Below, one piece after another: positions 15,647 through 24,032 of a DNA stretch of 34,027 nucleotides. A program made the position numbers and the translations under genes. How positions within the stretch are numbered: position 1 is the first letter of the stretch; each line of letters opens with the position of its first letter. The notes under the pieces were generated by a model. The model saw only the letters and a list, made by a program, of their open reading frames with translations, did not search any database and was not told the origin of the DNA. This stretch comes from Pseudomonadota bacterium. Lineage in GTDB: Bacteria > Pseudomonadota > Alphaproteobacteria > Rhizobiales > Xanthobacteraceae. The stretch is taken from positions 1-34,027 of the forward strand of contig JAEWHY010000024.1 of NCBI GenBank assembly GCA_023387555.1, written 5' to 3'.

Positions 15647-16762
15647 CTATTGCGAATTGCGATCCTGCTTCGGCCACGAGCCGCCTGAAAGCAGGAGCGC
15701 AAGCTCGGTCTGGCGGCTGGTGCCGGTCTTCGCCATTGTCGCCTTGAGCTGGGTGCGGGCGGTGCTGGCAGAGATGCCGAACCGCTGTGCGAGGGCTTCG
15801 AGCGTCTCGCCGTTGCCGATGCCCTGGGCGATCCGGCTCTCCGCGGGCGTCAGATCGAACAGCGCCTGCAGCAGCTTTGAATCCGGCGACGTCGCCTTCT
15901 GCACCGGCGTGATCAGCAGGATGGCATTGGCCGTTGCGAAAACGTCATGCGCGGCGCCGCGGATCGGAAGCACATGCGCCACCATCGGCGCGCGCTGCTT
16001 CGTTGCGCGAATTGCGATGGAACTGACCGCCGCCGCGGTGGCGAGGCCGGGCGTGCGGACCCGTTCGAGGGCCGCGGCCAGCATGGCATCGGCGGCCGCA
16101 TCCACCAGCGCCATGCGCCGCGGCGTGTCGTGTGCGACCTCCGGAATCAGCCGCTGCATCAGATCGTTCGCCGCATACAGCTTGCCACCCGTGCGCAGCA
16201 CCGCGGCCGGCAGGCCCACGGTTTCCAGCGTCTGCGCCATTGCTTGCGCGCGTTCGAGCCCGATCCGCCAGGAGAACAGCGCCGCGCGCGCGAAATGCGG
16301 TCGCAGCGGATCGAGCGCGTCGGTGGTCGCCTTGTCGTAAGGCCCTTTGGCGTATTCCCGCTCGAAGCTCAGGATGATCTTGTCGCCGCCTGGCGCTTCG
16401 ATCTGGGTGCCGGCCGCCCAGCCGCCGTTATGCTTGTGAAGGAACTCGGTATAGACCGGCTCCTGCCTGATCTCTTCCAGCGTGAAAGTATCCAGATCGG
16501 AGACGAAGCCGTTATAATTCAATGCCGCAAGCCGGGCCGGACGCGGGTTACGGAAGAACCAGCCATCGCGCACGAAGGCCGCCATGGCTTCTTCCATCAG
16601 GCCGGATGCGATCCACTTCACGTTGGGCCCGTTGCTGGCGAACAGGATGCCGCCGGAGCCGTTGAGGCGCTGGGAAAACATCTCCAGCACCTTGGGCCAT
16701 AATTCCGGGATGGCACCGGCTTCGTAGATGGCGTCGATCAGGGCTTGGTCGTGAAATGGCAT
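15647..16762 (-). CDS. LuxR-type helix-turn-helix transcriptional regulator
   Basis: This 371-residue regulator has a C-terminal GerE/LuxR DNA-binding domain (about 300-365). It shows LTPAESRIAQGIGNG, then LAQRFGISASTARTQLKAIM-like spacing (here ATMAKTGTSRQ) before the end. The roughly 290-residue N-terminal part is not a receiver domain, and I cannot assign it to a named ligand-binding family. ATG 16762 (MPFHDQALIDAIYEAG) is chosen as the start because family members commonly begin this way; a GTG/ATG-extended frame adds 29 low-similarity residues. Its target is unknown. Its neighbours are the GMC oxidoreductase (tail to tail) and a small secreted protein. Confidence 0.85.
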   Translation of the reverse strand: MPFHDQALIDAIYEAGAIPELWPKVLEMFSQRLNGSGGILFASNGPNVKWIASGLMEEAMAAFVRDGWFFRNPRPARLAALNYNGFVSDLDTFTLEEIRQEPVYTEFLHKHNGGWAAGTQIEAPGGDKIILSFEREYAKGPYDKATTDALDPLRPHFARAALFSWRIGLERAQAMAQTLETVGLPAAVLRTGGKLYAANDLMQRLIPEVAHDTPRRMALVDAAADAMLAAALERVRTPGLATAAAVSSIAIRATKQRAPMVAHVLPIRGAAHDVFATANAILLITPVQKATSPDSKLLQALFDLTPAESRIAQGIGNGETLEALAQRFGISASTARTQLKATMAKTGTSRQTELALLLSGGSWPKQDRNSQ

Positions 16763-16882
16763 TGCGGGGGCGGCGGTCGCAAAAGGATGCGCCAGCTTAC
16801 CGCACGTCCGCAATGTTGGGTAGAGCCTGATGCGCGACGCAACCGTCAAGAGGCGGCCCGATCCCGCACGGGCCGCAGCCCA

Positions 16883-17395
16883 TTACAATTGCATCTGCTG
16901 ACGCGCGTCCGCGATGGTGACGGCGGGCAGCCGGATTACGCCCTGCTTCGTGGTGATGACGATCTGGTTCGCGGTCGTCAGGCTGTCGATGAACTGGTTA
17001 TAGCGCTGGGTCAGGTTGCCCCATTTCTTCTTGCGCTCGGTCAGCCCCATGTCGTTCTGCATAAAGTAGATCGCCGGCTTGCCGTTCTGCTCTTCGGTGA
17101 CGAGATCGCCGTCCAGCCGCCAGCGCTTGGCGCCGGCCTCGAGCCGCACCCGCACCGCGCCCTTGGTCTGGGGGCCTTCGGGCCAAGCGAACCACACGCT
17201 GATGGTGCGGCCCGCGCGCACCAGGAAGATCACCTTGCCATCGTTGACGAACGACAGGTTGGCCGCATCGGCGGCGTCCTTCTCAAAGCGCCAGTGTCCC
17301 GGCATCGATGCTTTCGAAGCGTCCTGGGCGAAGGCGGGCAGCGCTGTGAAAACGAAAAAGAGGGTGAGGACAAGCGCGGAGGCGAGCCGGGGCAT
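16883..17395 (-). CDS. Small secreted protein of unknown function
   Basis: This 170-residue protein has a clear signal peptide (hydrophobic stretch LASALVLTLFFVFTALPAFA, cleavage after AFA near residue 23). The mature part is rich in beta-prone stretches such as GKVIFLVRAGRTISVWFAW and IVITTKQGVIRLPAVTIADA. I do not recognise a domain or a catalytic motif. The start ATG at 17395 is favoured by AGGGA upstream; a GTG at 17419 would place eight polar residues before the signal peptide. It lies 120 bases upstream of the LuxR-type gene, on the same strand. Confidence 0.75.
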   Translation of the reverse strand: MPRLASALVLTLFFVFTALPAFAQDASKASMPGHWRFEKDAADAANLSFVNDGKVIFLVRAGRTISVWFAWPEGPQTKGAVRVRLEAGAKRWRLDGDLVTEEQNGKPAIYFMQNDMGLTERKKKWGNLTQRYNQFIDSLTTANQIVITTKQGVIRLPAVTIADARQQMQL

Positions 17396-17457
17396 GCAGT
17401 AGTCCCTGCGGAGTATCACGAAAGCGGTGCGCTCTATAGCACGACGCTTTTCCCTTG

Positions 17458-17590
17458 CCCTCCCCCCGCGAAGCGGTGGGGAGGGTGGCGAGCGTGGAGC
17501 GCGAGCCGGGTGGGGGGAGATTGCGAACGCTTGCGATTAATGCCCCCCGACCCCTCCCCACCACCCGCTTCCGCTCGCGGGGGAGGGGAC
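17458..17590. repeat. Intergenic inverted repeat, family B copy 1
   Basis: CCCTCCCCCCGCGAAGCGG runs into TGGGGAGGG, followed by the right arm CCCCTCCCCACCACCCGC and GCGGGGGAGGGGA. The same element in the same orientation lies at 19625-19766. It sits just after the end of the Rieske beta-subunit gene. Confidence 0.8.
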
Positions 17591-17617
17591 AGTGACAGCG
17601 GTGCTTGCAAGGTCAGA

Positions 17618-18226
17618 TCAGAGCACGATGCTCGGATTGCGGATGCACTGGTCGCAGTCGATCAGATTGAGCTGGCGCACCGCGATCTTCCACGTTCCGT
17701 CCTGCTTCGTGTATCGATGCCCGCACCAGCCGTAGAGGCAGCGCGTCTCGAAGCCGCGAAACTCGGCGATCATCACGTTGGACCGCACCATGCGGGTGTC
17801 GGGCCGGCCGATGTCGAACACCTCGACATTGGCGACCAGCCGCACGGTGCGTGACTTCGGCTTCTGCGACCAGGCATAGCCGGTGCGCAGGCGATAGATG
17901 CGATCCTCGAGGCGGCGGCGGTCGTCGAAGGTGATGGCGATTTCCTTGCGCGGATCGCCGCCGGTCGGCGTCGACGGCAGCCAGTACACGCATTCCGGCG
18001 TGAACAGCGTGAGCCAGTCCTCCAGCCGGTCCTGATCGAGCAGGCGCGCTTCGTGCTCCAGCAGGCCGCGGAACAGGTCGCGCTCCGCCATGTCGTTTAC
18101 GACGAGATCATCGCGCTGCCAGTTCGAGAAATCGGCGATAATTTCCTCGTACAGCGCGTCGGTGATGTAGAACGAGGTCTTGTGCGGATCGTGTTTAAGC
18201 GGCGCTTCGCTTTTTTGTGCCTGCAT
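17618..18226 (-). CDS. Aromatic-ring-hydroxylating dioxygenase, beta (small) subunit
   Basis: This 202-residue protein has the NTF2-like fold of Rieske dioxygenase small subunits, which pack against the catalytic alpha subunits in an alpha3beta3 hexamer and have no metal. The family pattern EARLLDQDRLEDWLTLFTPE is at about 58-77, and ITFDDRRRLEDRIYRLRTG is near the middle. The C-terminal strand is WKIAVRQLNLIDCDQ. ATG 18226 lies two bases after the alpha-subunit stop with GGGAG upstream; a GTG at 18232 giving a four-base overlap is possible. It is co-translated with the alpha subunit. Confidence 0.92.
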   Translation of the reverse strand: MQAQKSEAPLKHDPHKTSFYITDALYEEIIADFSNWQRDDLVVNDMAERDLFRGLLEHEARLLDQDRLEDWLTLFTPECVYWLPSTPTGGDPRKEIAITFDDRRRLEDRIYRLRTGYAWSQKPKSRTVRLVANVEVFDIGRPDTRMVRSNVMIAEFRGFETRCLYGWCGHRYTKQDGTWKIAVRQLNLIDCDQCIRNPSIVL

Positions 18227-18228
18227 GA

Positions 18229-19602
18229 TCACGGCTCCCGCTTGATCTGGACATTCGGCTCGGTCTGCATCAGCCGCTTCCAGTACTGGATGTATTCGCG
18301 CATGAACATTTCGTCGGTCGCCGGCGCCTTCTTGACGCCGTCGCCGAGATCGACGGTCCGGCCCGGAATGTCCATGCCGCGGTGCATGTAGACCCACTCG
18401 TCCTCGAACGCGCCGAGCCCGCGCTGGATCTCCTCGAAATTGGCAAGGTCATCGACCTCGCCGAAATTCGGGAAGCCTTCCTGCGTGCGCATGCGCAGCG
18501 CATTGATCAGCTGCAGTTCGTCGCCCCACACGCCTTCATCGTCGACCACGGCGGTGCCGTACCAGATCGTGTTAGTTTCGTTGACGCTGAGCGGCTCGAA
18601 CACCTGCAGATGGTTCCCGAGGATCGACAGGTTCGGGAAGATGTTGATGTTGACCGGCTCCGATGAGGCGAGGTCGAGTGCCTCCGGCGCGCGGTCGCGG
18701 AGACGCCGCCGCAGTTCGGCCTCGTAATGCTCCATGCCGGGATGCGGGCTTTCCACCGCCCACATCGCGCCCGGCTTGATCTCCATGTTCGGGCGCTTGT
18801 CCTTGAAGTGATGGCCGTGGCCGAAATACTTCATGTACATCGGCGCTTCGTCGGGGCGGCCCTTGTAATAGGACATGCCCTTGTCGCCTTCCGCGACCAG
18901 CCGGTTCTCCATGTCGAGCAGCGAGCGATGCGAGAACACGACGTGATAGCCGTCGCAGGAATTGTCGTAGGCGAGCTTCCAGTTGCCGTTGTACTTGAGG
19001 CGGTTGGCCTCGCAGATCGCGACCTTGCCGCCGGGATGGCGGTCGAGCCATTCGTCGAGCGGCTTCTTCACGTCGCCGAGATATTCCTCCAGCGGCGGCA
19101 TATCCATGTTGAGCGTGCCGAAGATGAAGCCGCGATAGCTTTCGACGCGCGGGATCTGCGCGGCGTTGAAGCGCGTTTCGGTCACGTCATTGGCGTAGCC
19201 GTCCGGCCACGGCACGTTGCGGATCGAGCCGTCGTTGTTGAAGGTCCAGCCGTGATACGGGCAACGGAAGACATTCGAATTGCCCTTCTCCAGCCGGCAC
19301 AACGTGGTGCCGCGATGGGTGCAGCGATTGTACAGCGCGCGGATCTGTCCCTTCGAATCGCGCAGCACGATGATCGGGCGCAGGCCGAGCTTCGCGGTGA
19401 TGAAGTCGTCGTTCTTCGGGATCTGGCTCTCGTGCGCGAGATAGACCCAGACCGCGCCGAAGACATGCGTCATCTCCGCGGTGAAGATCGCGGGGTCGGT
19501 ATAGATCAGCTGATGCACGCGATCGCGCTGCACCAGTTCGTCGTAATCATAGGGCGGCGCCAGATAGGCGGTGCGGATCAGGTTCGTGGTTTTTTCCAGC
19601 AT
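18229..19602 (-). CDS. Rieske non-haem iron dioxygenase, alpha (large) subunit
   Basis: This 457-residue catalytic subunit has a Rieske [2Fe-2S] domain with ligands Cys94 and His96 (CTHRG) and Cys114 and His117 (CPYHGW). The catalytic domain holds the mononuclear iron, with DNSCDGYH giving bridging Asp217 and His220, and FSH giving His225. It is most like the benzoate/anthranilate/aniline branch of ring-hydroxylating dioxygenases. The substrate cannot be read directly, but a glutamine-synthetase-like ligase gene immediately upstream suggests an aromatic amine. No ferredoxin or reductase gene follows, so electrons must come from a component encoded elsewhere. The start ATG at 19602 is preceded by the family B repeat. 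Confidence 0.93.
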   Translation of the reverse strand: MLEKTTNLIRTAYLAPPYDYDELVQRDRVHQLIYTDPAIFTAEMTHVFGAVWVYLAHESQIPKNDDFITAKLGLRPIIVLRDSKGQIRALYNRCTHRGTTLCRLEKGNSNVFRCPYHGWTFNNDGSIRNVPWPDGYANDVTETRFNAAQIPRVESYRGFIFGTLNMDMPPLEEYLGDVKKPLDEWLDRHPGGKVAICEANRLKYNGNWKLAYDNSCDGYHVVFSHRSLLDMENRLVAEGDKGMSYYKGRPDEAPMYMKYFGHGHHFKDKRPNMEIKPGAMWAVESPHPGMEHYEAELRRRLRDRAPEALDLASSEPVNINIFPNLSILGNHLQVFEPLSVNETNTIWYGTAVVDDEGVWGDELQLINALRMRTQEGFPNFGEVDDLANFEEIQRGLGAFEDEWVYMHRGMDIPGRTVDLGDGVKKAPATDEMFMREYIQYWKRLMQTEPNVQIKREP

Positions 19603-19624
19603 GGCGTCAGGTCCTGTGCTCTTT

Positions 19625-19766
19625 TCCCTCCCCCCGCGAAGCGGCGGGGAGGGTCGATCGACTGAGCAACGCGAAGGAGATCGGGGTGGGGGCGGTCGGT
19701 GAGTCACAAGACCCCCCACCCCCGACCCCTCCCCACCACTCGCTTCGCTCGCGGGGGGAGGGGAGA
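19625..19766. repeat. Intergenic inverted repeat, family B copy 2
   Basis: Left arm CCCTCCCCCCGCGAAGCGG with CGGGGAGGG, right arm CCCCTCCCCACCACTCGC with GCGGGGGGAGGGGA. It separates the glutamine-synthetase-like gene from the Rieske alpha gene. Together with the copy at 17458-17590 it brackets the Rieske pair. Confidence 0.8.
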
Positions 19767-19773
19767 CGCGCCC

Positions 19774-21321
19774 TCAGAAATAATCGAAATACTCATTCTG
19801 CTCCCATTCGGTCGCCTCGTCCGCCGGATGATCGGCGGCGCCATGCTCGCTCTTCCACGTCTCGAAGCGCCCGATCTCGGTGCGCTTGAAGGCGAGGAAA
19901 TAGTCGATGAAGGTCTCGCCGAGTTGCTCGCGGAACAGCGCCGAGCCTTCCAGCGCCGCGAGCGCGTCGGGCAGGGTCTTCGGCAGCAGCGGGAAGTCCG
20001 AATTATACGGGTTCAGTTCCTGCGGACCGGGTTCGCGCTTGTTGGCGATGCCGTCGAGCCCGGAGATGATCTGTGCCGCGATATAAAGATACGGATTGGC
20101 CGACGGCTCGCCGATGCGGTTCTCGATCCGCGTCGCCGGATCGAGCGGCGCGCCCAGCACCCGCGCCATCACGCCGCGATGGTCATAGGCCCAGGTGGCG
20201 CGGTCGGGCGCCAGCGAGTTGGCCTTGTAGCGGCGATAGCCGTTGATGGTCGGGGTGGTGAATGGCGTCGTCGCCTGCGCGTTGGCCAGAAGCCCCGCGA
20301 GATAATGCATGCCGATGCCCGACAGCGGCGCTCCCATTGAGGCGTCCTTGCCGTTCGGCGTGAACAAATTCTTCTTGCCGCTCGAGTCGCACAGCGACTG
20401 GTGCAGGTGCCAGCCGCTGGCGCAGAAGCCGGCGATCGCCGGCCGCGCCATGAAGGTGGCGAGATAGCCCATGCGGCGGGTGATCTGCCGCGTCGCGCTG
20501 CGGAACAGGATGAGGTTATCGGCGGTGGTCAGCGCATCCTTCGGCGCGAATGTGCATTCGACCTGGCCCGGTCCCCATTCGTTTTCGATCGAGCGCAGCG
20601 GCAGGTCGATCGCCTCGAAATGCTCGGCGAGTGCCGTCAGCACCGGCTGCATGATGTCGAAGTTGGATTCCGAATGATACGAATAGCCGGTCTCGACCGG
20701 GAAGGTCCGCACCGGCTTGCCCTTGAAGCCGATGGCGTTGGTGTTCTCGGGCAGAATGGGATCGCCCGCGAGACGCAGCAGATACCACTCGACTTCCAGC
20801 CCAACCGTCAGCCCGAATTTCTGCTGCTTCAGCCGCGCGAGTTGCTTCTTGAGAAGCTGCCGCGGCGAGAAGTGGAACGGTACGCCGTTGTTGAAATATT
20901 CGTCGCAGATCACCCAGCCGATGCCCGGCGCCCAGGGCAGCACGCGAAACGTCGTCGGGTCCGGCACGATGGTCAGGTTCGGCGAACCCGTCATCTCCTC
21001 AAGGCCCATGCCGCCGCCGGGCGTGAACGAGGCGAAGGTGCGCGCGCCGGAGGCGTCGAGCGTCGTGGTCGCGACATTGATGTTGTAGCCATTGGTCAGC
21101 GCCGACAGGAAGGCCGGGATCGTGACCTCCTTGGTGCGGGCGTGGCCGTGGGTGTCGGACCACACCAAACGGATCAGCTTGAGCTTGTGCTTGGCGGCCA
21201 ATGTCTTCAGCGCGCGGGCGCGCCGCGCCTGGTCCGCGGTCCAGAGGCCGAAGCGATCGATAAACGGGGCAGGCTTTTTCATGTGCAGTCCGGGCCGGGC
21301 AAAGGAGGGGGAGGAATCCAT
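19774..21321 (-). CDS. Glutamine-synthetase-family ligase (gamma-glutamylamide synthase-like)
   Basis: This 515-residue member of the glutamine synthetase superfamily is longer than classic GlnA and divergent from it. The short N-terminal domain has LVWSDTHGHARTKEV. The catalytic domain shows VGLEVEWYLL (metal-binding Glu), WGPGQVECTFAP, the His-containing ASGWHLHQSL and the Arg-rich end RIENRIGEPSANPYLY. Members of this branch join glutamate to amines with ATP, for example gamma-glutamylanilide synthase of aniline degraders and ligases for isopropylamine or putrescine. Position beside a Rieske alpha/beta pair and a divergent LysR regulator favours an aromatic amine substrate, which is an inference. 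The start at 21321 is uncertain (ATG 21282 is possible; neither has a strong ribosome site). Confidence 0.9.
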   Translation of the reverse strand: MDSSPSFARPGLHMKKPAPFIDRFGLWTADQARRARALKTLAAKHKLKLIRLVWSDTHGHARTKEVTIPAFLSALTNGYNINVATTTLDASGARTFASFTPGGGMGLEEMTGSPNLTIVPDPTTFRVLPWAPGIGWVICDEYFNNGVPFHFSPRQLLKKQLARLKQQKFGLTVGLEVEWYLLRLAGDPILPENTNAIGFKGKPVRTFPVETGYSYHSESNFDIMQPVLTALAEHFEAIDLPLRSIENEWGPGQVECTFAPKDALTTADNLILFRSATRQITRRMGYLATFMARPAIAGFCASGWHLHQSLCDSSGKKNLFTPNGKDASMGAPLSGIGMHYLAGLLANAQATTPFTTPTINGYRRYKANSLAPDRATWAYDHRGVMARVLGAPLDPATRIENRIGEPSANPYLYIAAQIISGLDGIANKREPGPQELNPYNSDFPLLPKTLPDALAALEGSALFREQLGETFIDYFLAFKRTEIGRFETWKSEHGAADHPADEATEWEQNEYFDYF

Positions 21322-21370
21322 GGGAAGACCCGGACCTTAGCGGTTTCGCATCGCGGAGACTGGAACAATT

Positions 21371-21402
21371 CTGGAAAATCGATCCAGTCAATTCAAATGA
21401 AT
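21371..21402. promoter_or_regulatory. Dyad symmetries between the glutamine-synthetase-like and LysR genes
   Basis: CTGGA-N7-TCCAG (21371-21387) and ATTCA-AA-TGAAT (21391-21402) lie in the 112-base divergent intergenic region. This is the expected place for binding of the adjacent LysR regulator. Neither is a perfect T-N11-A box. Confidence 0.4.
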
Positions 21403-21433
21403 AGTCGGCGCGAATTCATGTCATAAGTGGCAT

Positions 21434-22444
21434 ATGTCCAGAAAGCCGCCGCGAACCCCTCGCAAGTCCCCGTCGAAGCCCAGGAAATCGGGGCAGACGC
21501 TGCGCCGCCGCATCCGCCTGCGGCAGCTCGAACTGCTCGCGGCGCTGGAGCATGCGCCGACCCTGAGCGCCGCCGCGCGCGAGGTGCGCCTGTCTCAGCC
21601 AGCGGCCTCCAAGCTGCTCGGCGCATTGTCGGACGATCTCGCGGTCGATCTGTTCGAGAAGGCGGGGCGCTCGCTTCGTCCGACCGCTGCGGGCCGGGCG
21701 CTGATCCGCCACGCCGCGAATCTCGTCGGCCATCTCGATCGCGCGCAGGCCGAGATCGAAGCCATTGAAAGCGGGCTGTCCGGCACGGTCGCGGTCGGGG
21801 CCGGGATCGGTGCCTGCTACGTGCTGATGCCGCGCGCGCTGTCGCTGCTGCTCGACCAGGCGCCCGATGTGGTGGTGACCATGCGCGAGGGGGCGATGGA
21901 GGAGCATTTCGCCATGCTGCGCGACGGGCGGCTCGATCTCGTGATCGGCCGCGTCGAGCCGGCGCTTGTCGATCGCGATTTTGCAATGGACGAACTTTAT
22001 GACCCGGCGATCCATATCGTCGCCGGTCCGCAGCATCCGCTGCTGCGCGGTTCGTCTGTCAGCTGGGCGAAACTCGCGGAGCAGGACTGGATCCTGCCGC
22101 AGGATGGCACGCCGATGCGCGCCGGCATCGAACGCATCTTCCGGCGCGTGAAGCGGCGTCCCGCCCGTTGCATGATCGAGTCCTCGTCGATCCAGACCAA
22201 TGTCAGCCTGATGAATGCGCGCGACCTCCTGTGGGTGCTGTCGGAGGACATCACCGCCTATTTCGAAGCGATCGGTCTTTTGAAGCGGCTGCCGGTCGAG
22301 ACCTTGCGCACGGCGGCGGCGCTCTCGGCCGTGCGGATGCGCGGCCGCACGCTGTCGCCGCCAGCGGCGCGGTTGATGGCGTGCCTGCAGCAGGCGGCGC
22401 GGGGAATTGGGGCGGCGCCGTTTGCGCGGCCCGCCCCGGCGTGA
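21434..22444 (+). CDS. LysR-family transcriptional regulator
   Basis: This 336-residue LysR regulator has an unusual basic N-terminal extension of about 25 residues (many Arg, Lys, Pro and Ser). The helix-turn-helix follows (RLRQLELLAALEHAPTLSAAAREV, then LSQPAASKLLGAL). The substrate-binding domain starts near residue 115 (GTVAVGAGIGACYVLMP). It is transcribed divergently from the glutamine-synthetase-like gene. In known aniline loci a LysR gene holds a comparable place, so it probably controls the ligase and dioxygenase genes in response to the substrate or its glutamyl derivative. Confidence 0.93.
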   Translation: MSRKPPRTPRKSPSKPRKSGQTLRRRIRLRQLELLAALEHAPTLSAAAREVRLSQPAASKLLGALSDDLAVDLFEKAGRSLRPTAAGRALIRHAANLVGHLDRAQAEIEAIESGLSGTVAVGAGIGACYVLMPRALSLLLDQAPDVVVTMREGAMEEHFAMLRDGRLDLVIGRVEPALVDRDFAMDELYDPAIHIVAGPQHPLLRGSSVSWAKLAEQDWILPQDGTPMRAGIERIFRRVKRRPARCMIESSSIQTNVSLMNARDLLWVLSEDITAYFEAIGLLKRLPVETLRTAAALSAVRMRGRTLSPPAARLMACLQQAARGIGAAPFARPAPA

Positions 22445-22450
22445 CGGCGC

Positions 22451-23938
22451 TTACGCCGCCTCGCTGAGTGTGCGGTATTGAAGCCAGACGGTTTTCTGTT
22501 CGGAGTAATTGTCGATCGCGCCCCGGCCGAGGTCGCGCCCGATGCCCGATTCGCCGCCCATGCCGCCCCAGGGCAGGCGTGTGTCTGTCGGGCCGTAGGT
22601 ATTGACCCAGACGGTGCCGGCGTCGAGCCGCTCGGTGACGCGGTGTGCGCGGTTCACATCGTTGGTCCAGACCGCGGCGGCGAGACTGTAGGCCGTACCG
22701 TTGGCGAGGGCGATGGCTTCGGCTTCGGTCGAAAAGCGCATGATCGACAGCACCGGTCCGAAGATTTCCTCGCGTGCCACCGTCATGGTTTCGGTGACGC
22801 CGGTCAGGATCGTCGGCCGGATATAGAAGCCGCGCCGGTCCGCGCGTTCGCCGCCAAGCGCCGTCATTGCACCTTCCTGGCGGCCGATGTCGATATACTT
22901 CAGCACCCGATCCATCTGCGTCCGCGAAATCACCGGACCGAAGCCGGTGCCGTCATCCAGCGGGTCGCCGATGCGCAGGCCGCTTGCGCGCTTGACGATG
23001 CGCTCGACGAAGGCATCGTGAATGCTGTCGTGCACGATGACGCGCGTCGCGGCGGAACAGACCTGGCCGGCGTTGAAGAAGGCGCCCGACGCGGTCTGCC
23101 GCACGGCGGCTTCGAGGTCGGCGTCGCCGAAGACGACGCTTGGCGATTTTCCGCCGAGTTCGAGCGAGACTTTCGTGATGTTGTCTGATGCCGCCCGCAT
23201 GATGAAGCGGCCGGTCGCGGGCGAACCGGTGAAGGCGATCTTGTCGATTCCCCGGTGCGAGACGAGAGCGGCGCCGGCTCCCGCGCCAAAGCCCGGAACG
23301 ATGTTCAAGACGCCGGCCGGAAAACCGGCTTCGAGCGCCGCGCGCCCGAGCCAGAGCGCGGACAACGGCGTGAGTTCGGCCGGCTTGAGCACCACGGTGC
23401 AACCGCAGGCCAGCGCGGGCGCGATCTTCCAGACTGCGTTCATCAGCGGAAAATTCCACGGAACGATCACGCCGACCACGCCAACCGGAATCCGCTTCAC
23501 GAATGTCAGCGCATCCGCGCGGACAGGGACGACCTCGCCGGATATCTTGTCGGCCCATCCGGCGTAATATTCGAGGCAGTCGATGGCGGCCGGGATGTCC
23601 ATGCGCTTAGTCGCCGACAGCGGCTTGCCGGCGTCGATCGATTCGATCACCGCGATCTCGTCAAGGCGCTGGCGCATGATGTCGGCGAGCTTGCGCAGAA
23701 GCCGTCCGCGCTCGGTGCCCGGCATCGCCGGCCACGGCCCGCGCGCAAGGGCGTCGCGCGCGGCGGCGACCGCCGCATCGATCTCCGGCTGTTCGCCCAT
23801 GGCGATCTCGGCGATCGTTGCCTCGTTGGCCGGATCGATGTTCGGAAAGGTCTTGCCGCTGGCGGCTCCCGACCATTCGCCGCCGATCAGGGCGCCGCTG
23901 GGAATATCGAGGATGGCAGCGCGCGCGTCGTCGTACAT
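22451..23938 (-). CDS. NAD(P)-dependent aldehyde dehydrogenase
   Basis: This 495-residue enzyme of the ALDH superfamily has PWNFPLMNAVWKIAPAL (160-176), the cofactor motif FTGSPATG (236-243), the general base Glu260 in SLELGGKSP, and the nucleophile Cys294 in FNAGQVCSA. The late motif EEIFGPVLS is present. The start ATG at 23938 follows AGGAGAG at five bases; the longer frame upstream lacks similarity. It lies downstream of a LysR gene on the same strand, across from an IlvD/Edd dehydratase. It could be the semialdehyde-oxidising step of an oxidative sugar-acid route, but betaine-aldehyde-like or arylaldehyde substrates cannot be excluded. Confidence 0.93.
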   Translation of the reverse strand: MYDDARAAILDIPSGALIGGEWSGAASGKTFPNIDPANEATIAEIAMGEQPEIDAAVAAARDALARGPWPAMPGTERGRLLRKLADIMRQRLDEIAVIESIDAGKPLSATKRMDIPAAIDCLEYYAGWADKISGEVVPVRADALTFVKRIPVGVVGVIVPWNFPLMNAVWKIAPALACGCTVVLKPAELTPLSALWLGRAALEAGFPAGVLNIVPGFGAGAGAALVSHRGIDKIAFTGSPATGRFIMRAASDNITKVSLELGGKSPSVVFGDADLEAAVRQTASGAFFNAGQVCSAATRVIVHDSIHDAFVERIVKRASGLRIGDPLDDGTGFGPVISRTQMDRVLKYIDIGRQEGAMTALGGERADRRGFYIRPTILTGVTETMTVAREEIFGPVLSIMRFSTEAEAIALANGTAYSLAAAVWTNDVNRAHRVTERLDAGTVWVNTYGPTDTRLPWGGMGGESGIGRDLGRGAIDNYSEQKTVWLQYRTLSEAA

Positions 23939-24032
23939 GTGACTCTCCTGGTCGGGACGGACCGGAGTGTTCGGCGCAATCGATTGTCGGATCAAATCGG
24001 AATTCGGCATCCGTGATAGGAAATGCCGATGG

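Noticed and set aside
19774..21321. Housekeeping glutamine synthetase (glnA)
   Set aside because: The protein is longer and lacks the usual GlnA sequence context, and its neighbours are a Rieske dioxygenase and a LysR gene rather than glnB or ntr genes.
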